A stretch of DNA of 15,744 bases from Prochlorococcus sp. AG-686-P16. GTDB lineage: Bacteria > Cyanobacteriota > Cyanobacteriia > PCC-6307 > Cyanobiaceae. A model generated the notes under the pieces. That model made no database searches and was not told the origin of the DNA. It saw only the letters and a list, made by a program, of their open reading frames with translations. Position numbers and translations under genes: made by a program. Of this stretch, positions 6,114-14,983 are shown piece after piece. Within the stretch, counting starts at the first letter, position 1. Every line of letters begins with the position of its first letter. The stretch covers positions 1 through 15,744 of the forward strand of contig QCVY01000014.1 of NCBI GenBank assembly GCA_003208695.1. Reading direction: 5' to 3'.

Positions 6114-7771
6114 CCGGCAAGAACACCTGATTCACAGGTTTCTTTCATTCCATTTGAAGCTGGTCCAATATATTCTTTTGGCACTGTTCCACCCACAATT
6201 TTGTTAACAAATTCAAAACCTTTACCAACTTCAGCAGGTTCCATTTCAATAACTACGTGTCCATATTGTCCTTTACCTCCTGTTTGTCTTGCATATTTAC
6301 CTTCACCCTTGGAACTAGATCTGATTGTTTCTCTGTAAGAAACCTGAGGAGCACCTATATTTGCCTCAACTTTAAACTCTCTCAACATTCTGTCTACAAG
6401 TATTTCTAAATGTAGTTCCCCCATACCAGCTATAACAGTCTGATTCGTCTCTTGATCCGTACTTACCCTAAAGGTTGGATCTTCTTCAGACAAAGCTTGT
6501 AAAGCTTTAGAAAGTTTCTCCATATCTCCTTTAGTTTTAGGTTCTACAGCAACTGAAATGACAGGTTCGGGAATAAATAAAGTTTCTAGAACTATTGGGT
6601 CATCGGTATTACATAAGGTGTCGCCTGTTGTTGTGTTCTTCAACCCCAAAACAGCACCTAAATCTCCTGCTCGTAATTCATCAACTTCCTCCCTTTCATC
6701 AGCTCTTAAGATAACTAACCTTGAAATTCTCTCTTTATTATCTTTAGTTGAATTTAAAACATAACTACCTTTAGAAAGCACCCCAGAATACATTCTTACA
6801 AAAGTTAGTTTCCCATAAGGATCTGACATAACTTTAAAAGCTAGTGCACTGAAAGGAGCATTATCATCCGAAGGTCTAACAGCTTCTTTACCATTTGGTA
6901 AAACACCTTGAATTGGTTTTACATCAATTGGAGCTGGTAAATAATCAACTACTGCATCTAGAACTAATTGAACTCCTTTATTTTTAAAGGCTGATCCACA
7001 TAAAACAGGAACTAAACCATGCTTGAGAACTCCATCTCTAATCCCTTTTTTTAATTGATCTTCAGTTAATTCTCCTTTATCCAAAAATATTTCAATTAAT
7101 TCTTCATCATTTTCTGCAACACTTTCCATTAATTTACTTCTCCATTTCAATGCCTCATCTTTCATATCATCTGGTATTGGAGCTTCTTCAATATCAGTTC
7201 CTAAATCATTTTTGTATAAATAAGCCTTATTACTTACTAAATCAATAATTCCTGAAAGATCACCTTCAGCTCCTATTGGAAGTTGAATAGGAAAAGCATT
7301 TGCTTTAAGACGATCTTTAATTTGTTCATTAACTTTTAAGAAGTCTGCTCCTGTTCTATCCATCTTATTGACGAAAACCATCCTTGGAACAGAATATCTA
7401 TCAGCTTGTCTCCAAACAGTCTCTGACTGTGGCTGAACTCCTCCTACCGCACAAAACACAGCTATAACTCCATCTAAAACTCTCATTGATCTTTCAACTT
7501 CAATTGTAAAATCAACGTGGCCTGGAGTATCAATAATATTAATTCTATGATCTTGCCAACTTGTAGAAATAGCAGCAGCTGTGATAGTAATTCCTCTTTC
7601 TCTTTCTTGAGCCATCCAATCGGTTACAGCAGCACCATCATGTACTTCTCCGATTTTATGAACAACCCCTGAATAAAAAAGTATTCTTTCAGTAGTAGTT
7701 GTTTTACCAGCGTCAATATGAGCGGCTATACCTATATTCCTTACTCGTTCAAGGGGAAAGTCGCGTGCCAA
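5999..7771 (-). CDS. fusA: Elongation factor G, N-terminal fragment (587 native residues)
   Basis: EF-G is the GTPase that moves tRNA and mRNA through the ribosome. Residues 1-587 (7771 to 6011) cover the G domain with AHIDAGKTTTT, the RERGITI switch region, DTPGHVDF and NKMD, then domains II, III and most of IV, ending at FKIAGSMAFK. The frame then crosses into antisense tuf, adds Pro-Glu-Thr and stops at 5999-6001. Domain V is on the opposite strand at 5130-5444. The start is a TTG, not an ATG: it gives the expected MARDFPLERVRNIGIAAHID and has GGAG 8 nt upstream. The spacer to rpsG is 104 bp with several small hairpins. The gene is co-directional with rpsG and rpsL upstream. Confidence 0.95.
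   Translation of the reverse strand: MARDFPLERVRNIGIAAHIDAGKTTTTERILFYSGVVHKIGEVHDGAAVTDWMAQERERGITITAAAISTSWQDHRINIIDTPGHVDFTIEVERSMRVLDGVIAVFCAVGGVQPQSETVWRQADRYSVPRMVFVNKMDRTGADFLKVNEQIKDRLKANAFPIQLPIGAEGDLSGIIDLVSNKAYLYKNDLGTDIEEAPIPDDMKDEALKWRSKLMESVAENDEELIEIFLDKGELTEDQLKKGIRDGVLKHGLVPVLCGSAFKNKGVQLVLDAVVDYLPAPIDVKPIQGVLPNGKEAVRPSDDNAPFSALAFKVMSDPYGKLTFVRMYSGVLSKGSYVLNSTKDNKERISRLVILRADEREEVDELRAGDLGAVLGLKNTTTGDTLCNTDDPIVLETLFIPEPVISVAVEPKTKGDMEKLSKALQALSEEDPTFRVSTDQETNQTVIAGMGELHLEILVDRMLREFKVEANIGAPQVSYRETIRSSSKGEGKYARQTGGKGQYGHVVIEMEPAEVGKGFEFVNKIVGGTVPKEYIGPASNGMKETCESGVLAGYPLIDVKVTLVDGSFHDVDSSEMAFKIAGSMAFKPET
6011..6041 (-). repeat. Inverted repeat, right copy (31 bp), with 16-bp tuf/fusA shared tract
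   Basis: This is the reverse complement of 5099-5129. On the minus strand it is native fusA (FKIAGSMAFK). On the plus strand its first 16 bases (6011-6026) also encode the native EF-Tu residues LKAIE, so the crossover lies somewhere within 6011-6026. Beyond 6026 the tuf reading is lost. Confidence 0.95.
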
Positions 7772-7779
7772 TGTTAAAA

Positions 7780-7783
7780 CTCC
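7780..7783 (-). promoter_or_regulatory. Shine-Dalgarno supporting the TTG start of fusA
   Basis: GGAG on the minus strand lies 8 nt before the TTG at 7771. No in-frame ATG gives the conserved MAR- start, so this site supports TTG as the initiator. Confidence 0.55.
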
Positions 7784-7795
7784 AAATAGAATGAA

Positions 7796-7871
7796 TTGCT
7801 AAATAGCAACTGTTTATTTAACGAAATAAACTTTTGTTTAATAATAAACTAAATAAGGACCATTTTGGGTC
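7796..7871 (-). other. Row of small hairpins in the rpsG-fusA spacer
   Basis: Four perfect inverted pairs stand side by side: TTGCT/AGCAA (7796-7809, loop 4), GTTTATTT/AAATAAAC (7812-7831, loop 4), GTTTA/TAAAC (7836-7849, loop 4) and GACC/GGTC (7858-7871, loop 6). The 8-bp one is the strongest. None is followed by a U-run in the operon's direction. They could be mRNA processing or stability elements between S7 and EF-G; AT-rich spacers give some such pairs by chance. Confidence 0.4.
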
Positions 7872-7875
7872 GAAA

Positions 7876-8346
7876 TTAGTATCTGTAGTGAGCAAAAGCT
7901 TTATTAGCTTCTGCCATTTTATGAGTATCTTCTCTCTTCTTAACTGCGCTGCCAGTTTCATTAGCTGCATCCATTAATTCACCCGCTAATTTTTGTGACA
8001 TACTCTTCCCGTTTCTCCCTCTTGAAAAAGTAACAAGCCATCTTAGTGCCATAGCAGTTCCTCTCTCTTGACGAACTTCCATAGGAACTTGATAAGTAGC
8101 ACCTCCAACTCTTCTAGCTCTCACCTCTACTAAAGGGGTTGCATTCTTTACAGCTGTTTCAAACAACTCCACAGCATTTCCACCTGTTCTCTCACCGATT
8201 AGAGAGAACGCATCTGATAATATTTTTTGTGCAGTAGATTTTTTACCATGTTTCATCAATCTAGAAATCATCATTGAGGCAAGACGACTATTAAATTGAG
8301 GGTCTGGTAAAACCGGTCTTTTTACTGCTGCATTACGACGTGACAT
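7876..8346 (-). CDS. rpsG: 30S ribosomal protein S7
   Basis: S7 is a primary 16S rRNA-binding protein that starts assembly of the head of the small subunit. The 156-residue length is typical. It reads MSRRNAAVKRPVLPDPQFNS at the start, has MISRLMKHGKKSTAQKILSDAF, the VEVRARRVGGATYQVPMEVR beta-hairpin, and RGTAMALRWLV, and ends HKMAEANKAFAHYRY. It is 26 bp downstream of rpsL and precedes fusA, the standard order. In many bacteria S7 represses its own operon by binding the mRNA; nothing here proves or excludes that. Confidence 0.98.
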   Translation of the reverse strand: MSRRNAAVKRPVLPDPQFNSRLASMMISRLMKHGKKSTAQKILSDAFSLIGERTGGNAVELFETAVKNATPLVEVRARRVGGATYQVPMEVRQERGTAMALRWLVTFSRGRNGKSMSQKLAGELMDAANETGSAVKKREDTHKMAEANKAFAHYRY

Positions 8347-8372
8347 TTTAGAAAAGAATTGATGTTAAAAAA

Positions 8373-8750
8373 TTAATCATTTTTAGGAGCTTTTGCACCA
8401 TATTTAGATCTGGATTGACGTCTATCTTTGACTCCTGCAGTATCTAAAGTTCCTCTAATTATATGATATCTTACCCCCGGCAGATCTTTAACTCTTCCTC
8501 CCCTGAGCAGGACTACAGAGTGTTCCTGTAAATTATGTCCGATCCCAGGAATATATGCGGTAACTTCAAAACCTGAAGTTAATCTAACTCTGGCAACTTT
8601 TCTTAGGGCAGAATTAGGTTTCTTAGGAGTAGATGTATAAACCCTTGTACATACTCCTCTTCTCTCTGGACAAGACTTAAGTGCAGGAGATTTTGTTTTT
8701 CTTGTCAGACGTTTTCTTTCTGATCCAATTAATTGGGAAATGGTCGGCAT
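8373..8750 (-). CDS. rpsL: 30S ribosomal protein S12
   Basis: S12 lies at the decoding centre and checks codon-anticodon pairing. The 125-residue protein has MPTISQLIGSERKRLTRKTK at the start, the TPKKPNSALRKVARVRL segment at 41-57 and GRVKDLPGVRYHIIRGTLD. The lysines in TPKKPNS and in GRVKDLPG, whose replacement gives streptomycin resistance or dependence in other bacteria, are the wild-type residues. It is the first gene of the str operon; a possible promoter lies about 30 bp upstream. Confidence 0.98.
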   Translation of the reverse strand: MPTISQLIGSERKRLTRKTKSPALKSCPERRGVCTRVYTSTPKKPNSALRKVARVRLTSGFEVTAYIPGIGHNLQEHSVVLLRGGRVKDLPGVRYHIIRGTLDTAGVKDRRQSRSKYGAKAPKND

Positions 8751-8782
8751 CTATATTTATAAATAAAAATACGTATTCAAAT

Positions 8783-8811
8783 ATCATAACCTTTTACGAG
8801 TCATAACTAAA
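8783..8811 (-). promoter_or_regulatory. Possible promoter of the str operon (rpsL)
   Basis: On the minus strand, TATGAT (complement of 8783-8788) is a fair -10 hexamer and TTTAGT (complement of 8806-8811) a weak -35, 17 bp apart. The RNA would start near 8775, some 25 nt before the ATG. The heptamer GTTATGA occurs twice here, 17 bp apart (complement of 8784-8790 and 8801-8807). The region is so AT-rich that chance matches are common. Confidence 0.3.
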
Positions 8812-8901
8812 GTATTCTTTATTTTTTTTGATTTATAAATTAAATTTTTATTTGTTTAGTAATTCTTCATTATTTTTGCTTTGTATTTTGATATTAATTT
8901 T

Positions 8902-8907
8902 TATAAT
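8902..8907 (+). promoter_or_regulatory. Possible -10 element of gltB
   Basis: TATAAT matches the -10 consensus exactly, 37 bp before the gltB ATG; only weak TTG-type -35 candidates lie upstream (around 8876-8886). I found no clean GTA-N8-TAC site for the nitrogen regulator NtcA in the 194-bp divergent spacer. Confidence 0.3.
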
Positions 8908-8944
8908 AGTAATAAATAAATTTTCTAATATAGTTAAATAATCT

Positions 8945-11900
8945 ATGCGAGAGAGTATCAAAAGAAGCAACGAACCATATCAAGATAGTTATTCTCCGAA
9001 TGGAATTATTGGAGAGAAGGATGCTTGTGGTGTTGGCTTCATTGCAAATATTGATGGCAAAGAAAGTAATTGGATACTAAAGCAATCTTTAAAAGGACTT
9101 AATTGTATGGAGCATAGGGGAGGATGCGGAGGAGATAGTGATTCTGGTGATGGAGCAGGGATTTTATGTTCAATTCCATGGACATTTTTAGAAAGAGAAT
9201 TGAATTTGGATACTAAAACCCACAAAAAAAGAGGTTTAGGTATGATTTTTATGCCAAATAATGAATCAAAAGTTAAAGAATCAAAACTTATATGTGATGA
9301 GGAAGCAAAAAAATTAAATATCAAAGAAACATTTTGGAGAAATGTACCAATAAAAAATGAATCATTAGGATTACTAGCAAAAGCAAACGCACCATTTATA
9401 AGTCAATGGATAGTCTGTATCGAAAAAGATGATATTAGAGAAACTGAAATGCTTTTATTTCAACTAAGAAAAAGAATTGAGAAAAGGATAAGAGATAGTT
9501 TTAAAAATGCCGTTGGGGAATGCGAATTCTATTTCGCATCACTGAGTTCCAAAACTGTTGTTTACAAAGGTATGGTTAGATCTGAAGTTTTATCAGAATT
9601 TTACGAAGACTTAAAGAAAGAAGATTTTAAAGTTTCTTTTTCTGTTTATCATCGAAGATTTAGCACAAATACCTTACCAAAATGGCCTCTTGCCCAGCCA
9701 ATGAGATATTTGGGTCATAATGGAGAAATTAATACCCTTTTAGGCAATATCAATTGGGCGAAAGCATCAGAAAAATATATTGATGAGTATTGGGGAGAGT
9801 TATCTCAAGATATCAAGCCAATCGTAGATATAAACAAAAGCGATTCATCCAATCTTGATGCAACTCTAGAAATTAATATTCGTTCAGGCAAACCAATAAC
9901 TGATTCCTTATTAAAACTTGTTCCAGAAGCATTTCGAGATCAACCAGAACTAGAAAATAGAGAAGATATTAAAGCTTTTTATGAATATTCAGCTACTCTC
10001 CAAGAAGCTTGGGATGGTCCTGCTCTATTAGTATTTGCAGATGGAAATTATGTTGGAGCGACTCTTGATAGGAATGGATTAAGACCTGCTAGATATTCAA
10101 TTACCAATGATGGATTTGTGATAATGGGTTCAGAAACAGGGGTAGTGGATATTGAAGAAAACAGAGTTATAGAAAAAGGACGTTTGGGGCCAGGCCAAAT
10201 GCTTGCAGTGGATCTTTCTCAAAACAAAATTTTAAGAAATTGGGAAGTTAAATCAGAAGCTGCTAAAAGAAAAAATTATAAAAACCTTCTACAAAAAAGA
10301 ACTATAAAACTCAAAAAAAATGAATGGTCTAATACCTGTATTTTAAAAGATCTTGAATTGCTTCAACAGCAAACTGCTTATGGTTTCTCCTCAGAAGATA
10401 ATGACCTCATTCTTGATTCAATGGCTTCTCTCTCTAAGGAACCAACATATTGCATGGGTGACGATATCCCATTAGCGGTTCTCTCTTCAAAACCTCATAT
10501 TTTATATGACTATTTCAAACAAAGATTTGCACAAGTTACTAATCCTCCAATAGATCCTTTAAGAGAAAAATTAGTAATGAGTTTAGAGATGCATTTAGGT
10601 GAAAGATGCTCCCCCTTCGAATCTAATAATATTAAGCCTTTTATTAATTTAAAAAGTCCAATTATTAATGAAGAAGAATTAATTTCACTAAAAGAATCAG
10701 AAATTAAATCAAAAACTATTTCAAGTTTATTTGATATTGAGGAAGGAATAATTGGCTTTAAAACAAAGTTAGATGATATTTGTAAAGTAAGCGAAAAAGC
10801 AATAAATGAGGGCTGCTCTTTAATAATCATTTCGGACAAAGGAGTTAGTTCTAAACAAAGTTTTATTCCTCCTTTATTAGCTGTAGGTGCGATTCATCAT
10901 TATCTTCTTAAAAAAGAAATAAGATTAAAGGCCTCGCTAATTATTGAAACGGGTCAATGCTGGAGTACACATCACTTAGCCTGTTTAATTGGTTATGGAG
11001 TTAGTGCTGTTTGCCCTTGGTTAACACTTGAATCTGGAAGACATTGGTTACAACATCCAAAAACTCAAAAGCTTATTGATAGTAAGAAAATCAATCCACT
11101 ATCAATTGATGACGTTCAGAAAAATATCAAAAAAGCTTTGGAAGATGGATTAAGAAAAATACTTTCTAAGATAGGTATTTCTCTATTATCTAGCTATCAT
11201 GGTGCTCAAATATTTGAAGCTGTAGGTCTCGGTTCTGACTTAATTAAAATAGCTTTCGATGGAACAACGAGTCGAATTGCAGGGATCACACTAAAAGAAC
11301 TCGCAAATGAATCACTCCTAATTCATACCAAAGCCTTTCCAGAAATCAATTTAAAAAAATTAGAGTTTTTAGGATTTGTTCAGTTTAGAAATAATGGGGA
11401 ATATCATTCTAATAATCCTGAAATGTCAAAGGTTTTACATTCTGCCCTAAAGCAAGGGCCAGGATACGATCATTTTGAGACTTATAAAAAACTTATTCGC
11501 AACAGGCCAATTACTTCGTTAAGAGATTTACTCTCAATCAACTCGACAAGAAAAAGTATCCCCATTGATGAGGTTGAAAGTGTTGAATCAATATGTAAAA
11601 GGTTTTGTACTGGAGGAATGAGTTTAGGAGCATTATCAAGAGAAGCTCATGAAGTCTTGGCTGTTGCAATGAATAGAATCGGCGGGAAAAGTAATAGCGG
11701 GGAAGGAGGAGAAGATCCTGCTCGTTTTAATGTATTGAATGATATTGATGAAAATACTCAATCGGCAATATTACCATCTATAAAAGGCCTAGAAAATGGG
11801 GATACTGCTTGCTCAGCTATTAAACAAATAGCCTCTGGAAGATTTGGGGTTACTCCAGAATATCTAAGAAGTGGTAAGCAACTTGAAATAAAAATGGCTC

Positions 11901-13510
11901 AAGGAGCTAAGCCAGGCGAAGGTGGCCAATTACCAGGACCAAAAGTTGATTCATATATTGCAAAGCTAAGAAACAGCAAACCCGGAGTAGCCTTAATATC
12001 TCCACCCCCACATCATGATATTTACTCTATAGAAGACTTAGCCCAGTTAATTCATGACTTGCACCAAGTACATCCACAAGCGAAGGTAAGTGTAAAACTT
12101 GTTTCTGAAATTGGTATAGGTACTATCGCTGCTGGAGTTAGCAAAGCGAATGCTGATGTAATACAAATTTCTGGACATGATGGTGGTACTGGGGCTTCAC
12201 CTCTAAGTTCTATTAAACATGCTGGATTACCTTGGGAATTAGGTGTTGCAGAAGTCCATAAATCCCTTATGGAAAACAATCTTAGAGATAGAGTACTTTT
12301 GAGAACTGATGGCGGACTAAAAACAGGATGGGATGTAGTAATCGCGGCTCTTTTAGGTGCGGAAGAATTTGGCTTTGGTTCAGTAGCGATGATTGCTGAA
12401 GGTTGTATAATGGCGCGTGTTTGTCATACAAACAAATGTCCTGTGGGAGTAGCTACTCAAAAAGAAGAATTAAGGAAAAGGTTTAAAGGTTTACCTGAAA
12501 ATGTAGTGAACTTTTTCTTATATATTGCTGAAGAGATAAGACAAATAATGAGTAGCATTGGTGTCTCTAATATGGATGAATTGATTGGCAATCAGGAATT
12601 TCTAACAGCAAGAGATATTAATCTTCCAAAAACTGCAAATATTGATCTTAGTTCTCTAATTAAAAAAGGGGCTCAAAATAAAGACAGGTCATGGTTAAAG
12701 CATTCCAAGACTGCTCATACTAATGGATATGTGTTAGAGGATCAATTTTTGTCTGATAATGAATTCATGAATTCTATTAAGAATCATGGAAAATTGATTA
12801 AAGAAATAGAAATCAATAACACTGACAGAAGTGTATGTGCAAAAATATCAGGTGAAATTGCGGCACTTTATGGAAATAATGGATTTAATGGTGAACTAAA
12901 TCTCAATTTCAAGGGATATGCAGGACAGAGTTTTGGTGCTTTTTTATTAAAAGGAATGCATATCCAATTAATTGGAGAAGCTAATGATTATGTTTGCAAA
13001 GGAATGAATGGAGGTGTACTTACTATTGTTCCTCCACAAGTAGATGAGAAATCTTCAGAGCAAGTAATATTGGGTAATACCTGTCTTTATGGAGCAACAG
13101 GTGGCAAATTGTTTGCTTTAGGTAAATCCGGAGAAAGATTTGCCGTTAGAAACAGTGGTGCAACCGCAGTGACAGAGGGTTCGGGCGACCATTGTTGTGA
13201 ATATATGACTGGTGGCAAGATAGTAATTTTAGGTTCAACAGGAAGAAATATTGGAGCAGGAATGACTGGTGGAATAGCTTATATACTTGACGAAAATAAT
13301 GATTTAGAAAATAAAGTGAATAAGGAAATAGTCAGTATCCATAAAATAACTAATCTTAAGCAAGAACAGATTTTATTAGGAATTCTGGGTGAATATCAAG
13401 AGAAAACAAAGAGCTTAAAAGCATCCAATATAATTAATAATTGGTCTAATTTTAAGGAAATTTTTAAAATAGTTATTCCTCCAAGTGAAGAAGAAATGCT
13501 TGGTTTATAA
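8945..13510 (+). CDS. gltB: Ferredoxin-dependent glutamate synthase (Fd-GOGAT)
   Basis: This enzyme makes two glutamates from glutamine and 2-oxoglutarate, the second step of the GS-GOGAT cycle that brings ammonium into the cell. The 1521 residues follow the family layout. A 27-residue propeptide precedes Cys28 (EKDACGVGFIA), which becomes the catalytic N-terminal cysteine of the glutaminase domain. HNGEINTLLGN starts at 258. The central domain follows, then the FMN domain with GGKSNSGEGGEDPARF at about 913-928. Cys1154, Cys1160 and Cys1165 (C-X5-C-X4-C) hold the 3Fe-4S cluster. The C-terminal glycine-rich beta-helix runs from about 1300 to 1460. No gltD (NADPH subunit) is adjacent, which fits a ferredoxin-fed enzyme. 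It diverges from rpsL, and a YciI-like gene follows 9 bp downstream. Confidence 0.97.
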   Translation: MRESIKRSNEPYQDSYSPNGIIGEKDACGVGFIANIDGKESNWILKQSLKGLNCMEHRGGCGGDSDSGDGAGILCSIPWTFLERELNLDTKTHKKRGLGMIFMPNNESKVKESKLICDEEAKKLNIKETFWRNVPIKNESLGLLAKANAPFISQWIVCIEKDDIRETEMLLFQLRKRIEKRIRDSFKNAVGECEFYFASLSSKTVVYKGMVRSEVLSEFYEDLKKEDFKVSFSVYHRRFSTNTLPKWPLAQPMRYLGHNGEINTLLGNINWAKASEKYIDEYWGELSQDIKPIVDINKSDSSNLDATLEINIRSGKPITDSLLKLVPEAFRDQPELENREDIKAFYEYSATLQEAWDGPALLVFADGNYVGATLDRNGLRPARYSITNDGFVIMGSETGVVDIEENRVIEKGRLGPGQMLAVDLSQNKILRNWEVKSEAAKRKNYKNLLQKRTIKLKKNEWSNTCILKDLELLQQQTAYGFSSEDNDLILDSMASLSKEPTYCMGDDIPLAVLSSKPHILYDYFKQRFAQVTNPPIDPLREKLVMSLEMHLGERCSPFESNNIKPFINLKSPIINEEELISLKESEIKSKTISSLFDIEEGIIGFKTKLDDICKVSEKAINEGCSLIIISDKGVSSKQSFIPPLLAVGAIHHYLLKKEIRLKASLIIETGQCWSTHHLACLIGYGVSAVCPWLTLESGRHWLQHPKTQKLIDSKKINPLSIDDVQKNIKKALEDGLRKILSKIGISLLSSYHGAQIFEAVGLGSDLIKIAFDGTTSRIAGITLKELANESLLIHTKAFPEINLKKLEFLGFVQFRNNGEYHSNNPEMSKVLHSALKQGPGYDHFETYKKLIRNRPITSLRDLLSINSTRKSIPIDEVESVESICKRFCTGGMSLGALSREAHEVLAVAMNRIGGKSNSGEGGEDPARFNVLNDIDENTQSAILPSIKGLENGDTACSAIKQIASGRFGVTPEYLRSGKQLEIKMAQGAKPGEGGQLPGPKVDSYIAKLRNSKPGVALISPPPHHDIYSIEDLAQLIHDLHQVHPQAKVSVKLVSEIGIGTIAAGVSKANADVIQISGHDGGTGASPLSSIKHAGLPWELGVAEVHKSLMENNLRDRVLLRTDGGLKTGWDVVIAALLGAEEFGFGSVAMIAEGCIMARVCHTNKCPVGVATQKEELRKRFKGLPENVVNFFLYIAEEIRQIMSSIGVSNMDELIGNQEFLTARDINLPKTANIDLSSLIKKGAQNKDRSWLKHSKTAHTNGYVLEDQFLSDNEFMNSIKNHGKLIKEIEINNTDRSVCAKISGEIAALYGNNGFNGELNLNFKGYAGQSFGAFLLKGMHIQLIGEANDYVCKGMNGGVLTIVPPQVDEKSSEQVILGNTCLYGATGGKLFALGKSGERFAVRNSGATAVTEGSGDHCCEYMTGGKIVILGSTGRNIGAGMTGGIAYILDENNDLENKVNKEIVSIHKITNLKQEQILLGILGEYQEKTKSLKASNIINNWSNFKEIFKIVIPPSEEEMLGL

Positions 13511-13519
13511 AGTTAATGA

Positions 13520-13810
13520 ATGCCTATTTTTATTAAGACTGAACTCATAAAAAAAGAATATTTAATTCAAAAAGATATAAGTAAGAAAATAATCAATGAA
13601 CATATCCAATGGATAGAACATTTAAAGGAAAAAGGAATAAATATCAAAAGCGGTTTTTTAGTGGATGAATTAAAACAATCAGGCGCTGGTGGGTTACTTA
13701 TTCTTGAAATTGGAACCTATAAAGAAGCTCTAGAAATTATCAAAAACGATCCGATGATAAAAAATAATATTGTTGAATGGAAATTAAATGAATGGATTAA
13801 TATCAATTAA
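13520..13810 (+). CDS. YciI-like protein
   Basis: The 96-residue protein has the pattern of the YciI-related fold, a small ferredoxin-like alpha-beta domain: a conserved EHIQWIEHLKEKGINIKSGFL helix-turn-strand, GGLLILEIGTYKEALEIIKNDPMIKNNIVEWKLNEW at the end, including the usual His near residue 29 and Asp of NDP. Members are thought to be small enzymes or binding proteins, but none is well understood. It follows gltB by 9 bp and is probably co-transcribed; whether it has to do with nitrogen assimilation is open. It converges on lipA with a 12-bp gap and no terminator. Confidence 0.75.
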   Translation: MPIFIKTELIKKEYLIQKDISKKIINEHIQWIEHLKEKGINIKSGFLVDELKQSGAGGLLILEIGTYKEALEIIKNDPMIKNNIVEWKLNEWININ

Positions 13811-13822
13811 TAAATAGTTTAA

Positions 13823-14716
13823 TTATCTCGGAAACTTTTTCATAAGTTTCTGAATCTCTTCAGCATGATAACTACTACGAGTTAAAGGAGAACTGACAAC
13901 TTGCATAAAACCTAATTCATTTTCTCCAAATAATTTAAAATAATTAAATTTCGAAGGGGTGACAAATCTTTGGACTTGAAGATGTTTTGGGCCTGGAGAT
14001 AAGTATTGGCCAATAGTAACTATATCTACATCATTTTTTCTTAAATCCATGAGAAGATTTAAAACTTCATCATCCTTTTCTCCTAATCCCAACATAAAAC
14101 CAGATTTAGTATAAACACTTGGGAAATATTCTCTTGTTCTTTTAAGTAATTCTAAAGTTCTTTGATAGTTTCCTTGTGGTCGGACTTTCCTATACAAAGC
14201 TGGGACAGTCTCAATATTATGATTTAAAACGTTTGGTTTAGAATCTAAAATCTTTTCAAGTGCTGACCAATTACCACATAAATCTGGAATTAATAATTCA
14301 ATAGTTGTTTCAGGAGATTTTTTTCTAACTTCCGAAACACATTTATAAAACTGTGAAGCTCCCCCATCACCTAGATCATCTCTATTAACAGAGGTAATCA
14401 CAACATGTTTAAGTTTCATTCTAAAAACAGCCTCTGCCAAACGATCAGGTTCTGTTGGGTCTAAATCTCTCTGGGATCTATCAAAATCAATATCGCAATA
14501 TGGACAAGCTCTAGTACAGCCTGGGCCCATGATTAGAAAAGTTGCAGTTCCACTAGCAAAACATTCGCCAATATTAGGACAGCTTGCTTCTTGACATACA
14601 GTATTTAATTTTAAATCACTCAACAAATTCGCAGTATTTCCTATTCTCTCAACTTGAGGTGCTTTTACTCTTAACCAGTCAGGCTTCGAAACCGCATTAT
14701 TAGAAATATTAGTCAA
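13823..14716 (-). CDS. lipA: Lipoyl synthase
   Basis: This radical-SAM enzyme inserts two sulfurs into protein-bound octanoate to make lipoate for pyruvate dehydrogenase and the glycine cleavage system. The 297 residues carry both iron-sulfur sites: the auxiliary cluster cysteines Cys41, Cys46 and Cys52 (CQEASCPNIGEC), and the radical-SAM triad Cys67, Cys71 and Cys74 (CTRACPYC). The C-terminal RSSYHAEE holds the conserved RSSY motif whose serine binds the auxiliary cluster. VITSVNRDDLGDGGA and NVLNHNIETVPALY are typical. The start is TTG at 14716; an in-frame TAA two codons upstream rules out a longer form, and no ATG occurs before the first cluster. Length is normal. Confidence 0.96.
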   Translation of the reverse strand: MTNISNNAVSKPDWLRVKAPQVERIGNTANLLSDLKLNTVCQEASCPNIGECFASGTATFLIMGPGCTRACPYCDIDFDRSQRDLDPTEPDRLAEAVFRMKLKHVVITSVNRDDLGDGGASQFYKCVSEVRKKSPETTIELLIPDLCGNWSALEKILDSKPNVLNHNIETVPALYRKVRPQGNYQRTLELLKRTREYFPSVYTKSGFMLGLGEKDDEVLNLLMDLRKNDVDIVTIGQYLSPGPKHLQVQRFVTPSKFNYFKLFGENELGFMQVVSSPLTRSSYHAEEIQKLMKKFPR

Positions 14717-14903
14717 ATTAATTTATTCATCTAATCATTCTAATTTTAATCAAAATAATTTAACTTTACTATTTTTATTTACTTCACTAAAGAAATTAAA
14801 TTTCTAATTAACGCTGGAATTAATTTAAAGATTACTTTTAGAAAAAATTTTGGTATTTTTTTTAACATTTTTCCCTCAAAAACTAACTATATAATAAACA
14901 AAC

Positions 14904-14940
14904 TGTTCTAATAACATAAAATAGGACAATATATAGAACA
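14904..14940 (+). repeat. TGTTCTA / TAGAACA inverted pair, possible operator
   Basis: TGTTCTA (14904-14910) and TAGAACA (14934-14940) are exact reverse complements with 23 bp between them; a near copy, TAGGACA (14922-14928), lies between. Three related heptamers in 37 bp of a divergent spacer look like a binding site array. The half-site recalls GTTC/GAAC of LexA boxes, but the spacing and orientation are not those of a standard box. Confidence 0.4.
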
Positions 14941-14983
14941 TAATTTTTAGTATAGTTTTCAAACATTATTATTTATTCATTAT

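Noticed and set aside
8751..8944. An NtcA site in front of gltB.
   Set aside because: I scanned for GTA-N8-TAC and found only partial matches that are expected in such AT-rich sequence.
14904..14940. A standard LexA box upstream of the recombinase-like gene.
   Set aside because: The GTTC and GAAC half-sites are 23 bp or more apart and in the opposite orientation to a normal box.
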